A stretch of DNA of 64,000 bases from Chitinophagaceae bacterium (GTDB taxonomy: Bacteria > Bacteroidota > Bacteroidia > Chitinophagales > Chitinophagaceae), in NCBI GenBank assembly GCA_016720565.1, contig JADKKJ010000001.1:992001-1056000 (forward strand), given 5' to 3'. Each line of letters opens with the position of its first letter. Within the stretch, counting starts at the first letter, position 1. This document shows positions 61,533 through 64,000 of this stretch, one piece after another. Both the position numbers and the translations under genes were made by a program. The notes under the pieces are model-generated. The model worked only from the letters and a program-made list of their open reading frames with translations. It searched no databases and was not told the origin of the DNA.

Positions 61533-63569
61533 TCAATTAACAAAACTCCAGTAAATGCCAAACCGGATCTGCAACCCGGGCAGGGCATAGCCCGGAGCCA
61601 GCAGGTTATTGCGTGTAAATCCAAAGCCCTGGAGGTTTTCACCGGTATTTAAGTTCTCGGCTCTGATAAATGCTTTGAAGGGGCGGATCCTGAAATGCAC
61701 GTAGGCGGCAAGATCCGGAGTGGCATTACTGATGAGTATACTATCCTGCAAATAAAACTGGCCTAAAGCCGGGGAATATCCATCAGCTTTGTAGGGTGAC
61801 CGATATTTTATTTCAAGTCCCATGGCAATATCCAGGTTCTTAAACCCTAAATTTCCTTCATAGGCTATCCGGTTCCTGGTATAAATGCTGGGAACGTTAA
61901 CTGGCGCATTGCCCAATTTTTGCTGGAACCAGGTCTCCGAATGGAAATACAAGTGCCTATTAAGTTTGAATGTTTTTTGCAAACAAAGCTGGAGCAAATT
62001 GAAAAGTGATGACTCCTGGTTTACTTTATAATAATCCCGGTAATAAGTGTAATTCGTAGAAAGATAATAATGTCCGGTTAGCCTGAAACGGAAGGAAGGC
62101 AGGTAATAGGAAGCGAACAGGTGGGTATTATTCTCTTTTTTTAAGGATTGAGCAGATCGCAGTAAATAGAAACTACTGCGGCTGTCAAAATTAAAAGAAG
62201 GTGTTCGAAGCGCATTCTCAAAACCAACCTGGAAACTGCCCAGCTTCTTACCCAGGCTCCGTTGTAAACTAATATGTGCATCAAAATCACCACTGTTGAA
62301 ACCTGTAAAATATAAATGCCCGTAAGCCTCAATATCCCATGTAAGGTTCCGGGTTTTATTCCGGTACTCGGCATGTCCCATGGTATTGAGGAAGGTCTTA
62401 TTGCCCGAACTGACATCACCCGAAAGATGCTGGACGGTCACCCCCAGCTTTATGAATTGCTGCAGATTATTTTTATCAGGGAACTGGTACACTGAAAAAT
62501 CATTGGTCATGATCTGCCAGTGTTCATAAAAACCGAAACTTGTATTGCCTCCGGTATTGCTGGTATCATAACGCTTTGCATAATAAGCAGAATCGGCGCT
62601 GTTATCGATATAAGTATATCTTTCCTGCCTCAGCTCAAAACTATGCTCAAACCGGATCCTTGGATAAAATAACGGGATCACAGTGGAATCGGTGACCACT
62701 GAATCTTTTTTGCCCAGGTCGTACTGGTGTCGGTATAGCAGCTGGAACTTGCTGTAGGAATTTCCAGTATTTAATTTATTACTGAAAAAATTGCTCGTGA
62801 AAGCACTGCTGCCTCCTATATAGGTAGGAATATTATACCGCTGCTTATAAATGGGATTGCGTAATATATTGGTAGTATCTACAAACCCGCCATTCTCCCC
62901 TGCCTGGAGTTTATTGGCAACTAGGGCCAGGTAAGCGGTATAACGCAGGGCCTTCGACTGGTAGCGGCTGGTGAATTCGTAGTTATTGTGGTTGGATTTC
63001 TGGTTTTGGAAAAATCCCGGAGAATTTACCAGCCTGTAATGAAAGCCGAAGTTCCAGTTGGGCTTTATATTCTGCGTATGCATCAGCTCAATGATCTGCT
63101 CCACCCTTGATCCAAGAAAATAATTGAGTTCGGAATAAGGCCGGGTAGTAGAAAAAAAACGGACCGTAGAAAGATCCCAGGTATAAGCATCAAACGCATG
63201 AAAACCCGGATCAAAACCGGCATGCAGGCGGGGAGAAAACAAAATGGTACGCGAAGCGGTTCCGGTATTGCCAAGATCCACATAAGTGAGCGGCAATGGA
63301 AAACGCCTGTAAAAATCCTTTATAGAGGAATCCAGTTTATAGGTACCTGTAGAGTCCAGGTAACGAAAACTGATCGTAATGGAATCTTCAAATTTATCGC
63401 GGTGACGAAGGCTGTCTGATTGACCACCCGAAGTTGCCGTACGAATTCCTCCCATGGTATTCTGAAAACGTTTTCCCATATTCTGCAGTCTTGGTTCCTG
63501 TGCAAATACGCCCAGGGCCATCAAACAAAATGGAAGCAGGAATAAAATATATCGTAAATGCTTTTTCAG
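61533..63569 (-). CDS. Large putative porin (Porin_10-like)
   Basis: About 678 aa. It has a signal peptide ending GVFAQ, a short soluble lead (GGQSDSLRHRDKFEDSIT), then a long beta barrel with aromatic strands (WNFGFHYRLVNSPGFF, RYTAYLALVANKLQ, FRLTGHYYLSTNYTYYRDYY) ending LQIRFGIYWSFVN. The pattern fits the Bacteroidota putative porin family. The ATG at 63659 lies inside the upstream purine phosphorylase gene and precedes unlikely sequence. CTG-AAA-AAG at 63569, giving (M)KKHLRYILFLLPFCLMALG, makes a perfect signal peptide 10 bases past that gene's stop and is chosen. Confidence 0.82.
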   Translation of the reverse strand: MKKHLRYILFLLPFCLMALGVFAQEPRLQNMGKRFQNTMGGIRTATSGGQSDSLRHRDKFEDSITISFRYLDSTGTYKLDSSIKDFYRRFPLPLTYVDLGNTGTASRTILFSPRLHAGFDPGFHAFDAYTWDLSTVRFFSTTRPYSELNYFLGSRVEQIIELMHTQNIKPNWNFGFHYRLVNSPGFFQNQKSNHNNYEFTSRYQSKALRYTAYLALVANKLQAGENGGFVDTTNILRNPIYKQRYNIPTYIGGSSAFTSNFFSNKLNTGNSYSKFQLLYRHQYDLGKKDSVVTDSTVIPLFYPRIRFEHSFELRQERYTYIDNSADSAYYAKRYDTSNTGGNTSFGFYEHWQIMTNDFSVYQFPDKNNLQQFIKLGVTVQHLSGDVSSGNKTFLNTMGHAEYRNKTRNLTWDIEAYGHLYFTGFNSGDFDAHISLQRSLGKKLGSFQVGFENALRTPSFNFDSRSSFYLLRSAQSLKKENNTHLFASYYLPSFRFRLTGHYYLSTNYTYYRDYYKVNQESSLFNLLQLCLQKTFKLNRHLYFHSETWFQQKLGNAPVNVPSIYTRNRIAYEGNLGFKNLDIAMGLEIKYRSPYKADGYSPALGQFYLQDSILISNATPDLAAYVHFRIRPFKAFIRAENLNTGENLQGFGFTRNNLLAPGYALPGLQIRFGIYWSFVN

Positions 63570-63579
63570 TTGATCTTTT

Positions 63580-64000
63580 TTACAGCACGGCCACCAGTTC
63601 CTTAAATAGCGTGGCCATTTTTGGCTCAGCTTTTTTAGCGGCCTGCAATACTTCTTCATGGCTTACGGCCTGGTCATGCATACCCAGGTCGGTTACTACG
63701 CTAACCGCAAACACCCGCATATCCATATGCCTTGCAACAATAGCTTCTGGCACCGTACTCATTCCTACCACATCTCCTCCCATTATATGAATGAAACGAT
63801 ACTCCGCTTTTGTTTCAAAAGTGGGGCCGGTTACTGCAACATATACTCCTTCATGCAGGTCAAACCCATGGGTAAGTCCAATGGCTTTTGCCTTTGCTAT
63901 CAGGTCGCGGTCGTAGGTCTCATTCATATCAGGGAATCGCGGGCCAAATTCAGCTATATTTTTTCCGATCAGCGGATTGGGGGTGAAAAAACTGATATGA
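63580..64000 (-). CDS. Purine-nucleoside phosphorylase, 5' end cut by window edge
   Basis: About 139 codons of the C-terminal half are visible; the start is beyond base 64000. It contains NPLIGKNIAEFGPRFPDM, the substrate-binding GPTFETKAEYRFIHIMGGD with the conserved Glu and Met, and MSTVPEAIVARH, all typical of trimeric purine nucleoside phosphorylase, which splits inosine and guanosine with phosphate. The C-terminus ends FKELVAVL. The porin gene follows after 10 bases and is probably cotranscribed. Confidence 0.93.
   Translation of the reverse strand, partial: HISFFTPNPLIGKNIAEFGPRFPDMNETYDRDLIAKAKAIGLTHGFDLHEGVYVAVTGPTFETKAEYRFIHIMGGDVVGMSTVPEAIVARHMDMRVFAVSVVTDLGMHDQAVSHEEVLQAAKKAEPKMATLFKELVAVL

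Noticed and set aside
63570..63659. ATG at 63659 as the start of the porin gene
   Set aside because: It lies inside the purine phosphorylase gene in another frame and adds a basic, Trp/Cys-rich extension before the signal peptide.
1..64000. CRISPR array, rRNA, tRNA or insertion sequence
   Set aside because: No regularly spaced repeats, no transposase and no cloverleaf-like or rRNA-like sequence was noticed reading both strands; a covariance-model scan could still find a missed tRNA.

Overview
The window is 64 kb of Bacteroidota chromosome, most likely from the Chitinophagaceae or a close relative. This rests on the short primary sigma factor without region 1.1, Bacteroidota -7 boxes (TAnnTTTG) ahead of several genes, families largely confined to the phylum (DUF4249, DUF3822, DUF2911, HYC_CC_PP, Oar-like TonB receptor with a carboxypeptidase-like domain, a type IX secretion C-terminal domain), and the general absence of Shine-Dalgarno sequences. 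No insertion sequence, prophage, CRISPR array, rRNA or tRNA gene was seen. Genes are dense and many overlap by 4 bases.

Layout. 1-7.6 kb: one long leftward run trxB-folB-MATE transporter-DUF3822-rsmD-5-FTHF cycloligase-lpxK-rnr (rnr cut by the window edge). 7.6-15.1 kb: DUF4249 lipoprotein, primary sigma factor, lgt, bacilliredoxin, Hsp20, small secreted proteins and arginine decarboxylase. 15.2-24.7 kb: cardiolipin-synthase-like PLD protein, membrane hydrolase, acyl-CoA carboxylase beta subunit, rnhA, manA, yraN, YkgJ-like protein and xerD. 24.7-30 kb: T9SS-tailed protein, YfbK-like von Willebrand protein, ECF sigma factor and an anti-sigma-like membrane protein, and a DUF2911-TPR protein. 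30-37.7 kb: a tight operon of LmbE/PIG-L deacetylase, two very small membrane proteins (59 and 41 aa) and a sodium:solute symporter, divergent from gamma-glutamyltransferase. 37.7-40.8 kb: GCS2-type carboxylate-amine ligase, an ATP-grasp ligase and a divergent esterase. 40.9-50.5 kb: Oar-like TonB receptor, ribBA and a TamB-like protein. 50.6-57.2 kb: proline-iminopeptidase-like lipoprotein, amidase and amidohydrolase (overlapping), class I glutamine amidotransferase and a second ATP-grasp-like protein. 57.2-61.5 kb: a leftward metal-handling group (HYC_CC_PP protein, two HMA proteins, TlpA, an outer-membrane barrel, DUF3347). 61.5-64 kb: a large putative porin and a truncated purine nucleoside phosphorylase.

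Three signals stand out. First, five intergenic elements (near 10.96, 13.64, 30.05, 38.85 and 40.80 kb) obey one compositional rule: about 37-45 nt without C followed by about 36-44 nt almost without G, the halves more or less mirroring each other. The actual sequence differs at each site and the rule reads the same on both strands. I know of no named element that fits. Second, two sets of amide-bond-forming enzymes (GCS2 ligase + ATP-grasp + esterase; glutamine amidotransferase + ATP-grasp) lie 15 kb apart amid amidases and peptidases and may make and turn over a peptide-like metabolite. Third, three envelope genes (TamB-like, HYC_CC_PP and the large porin) lack a sensible ATG/GTG/TTG start and each reads CTG-AAA exactly where family members would be expected to begin Met-Lys, suggesting CTG initiation.
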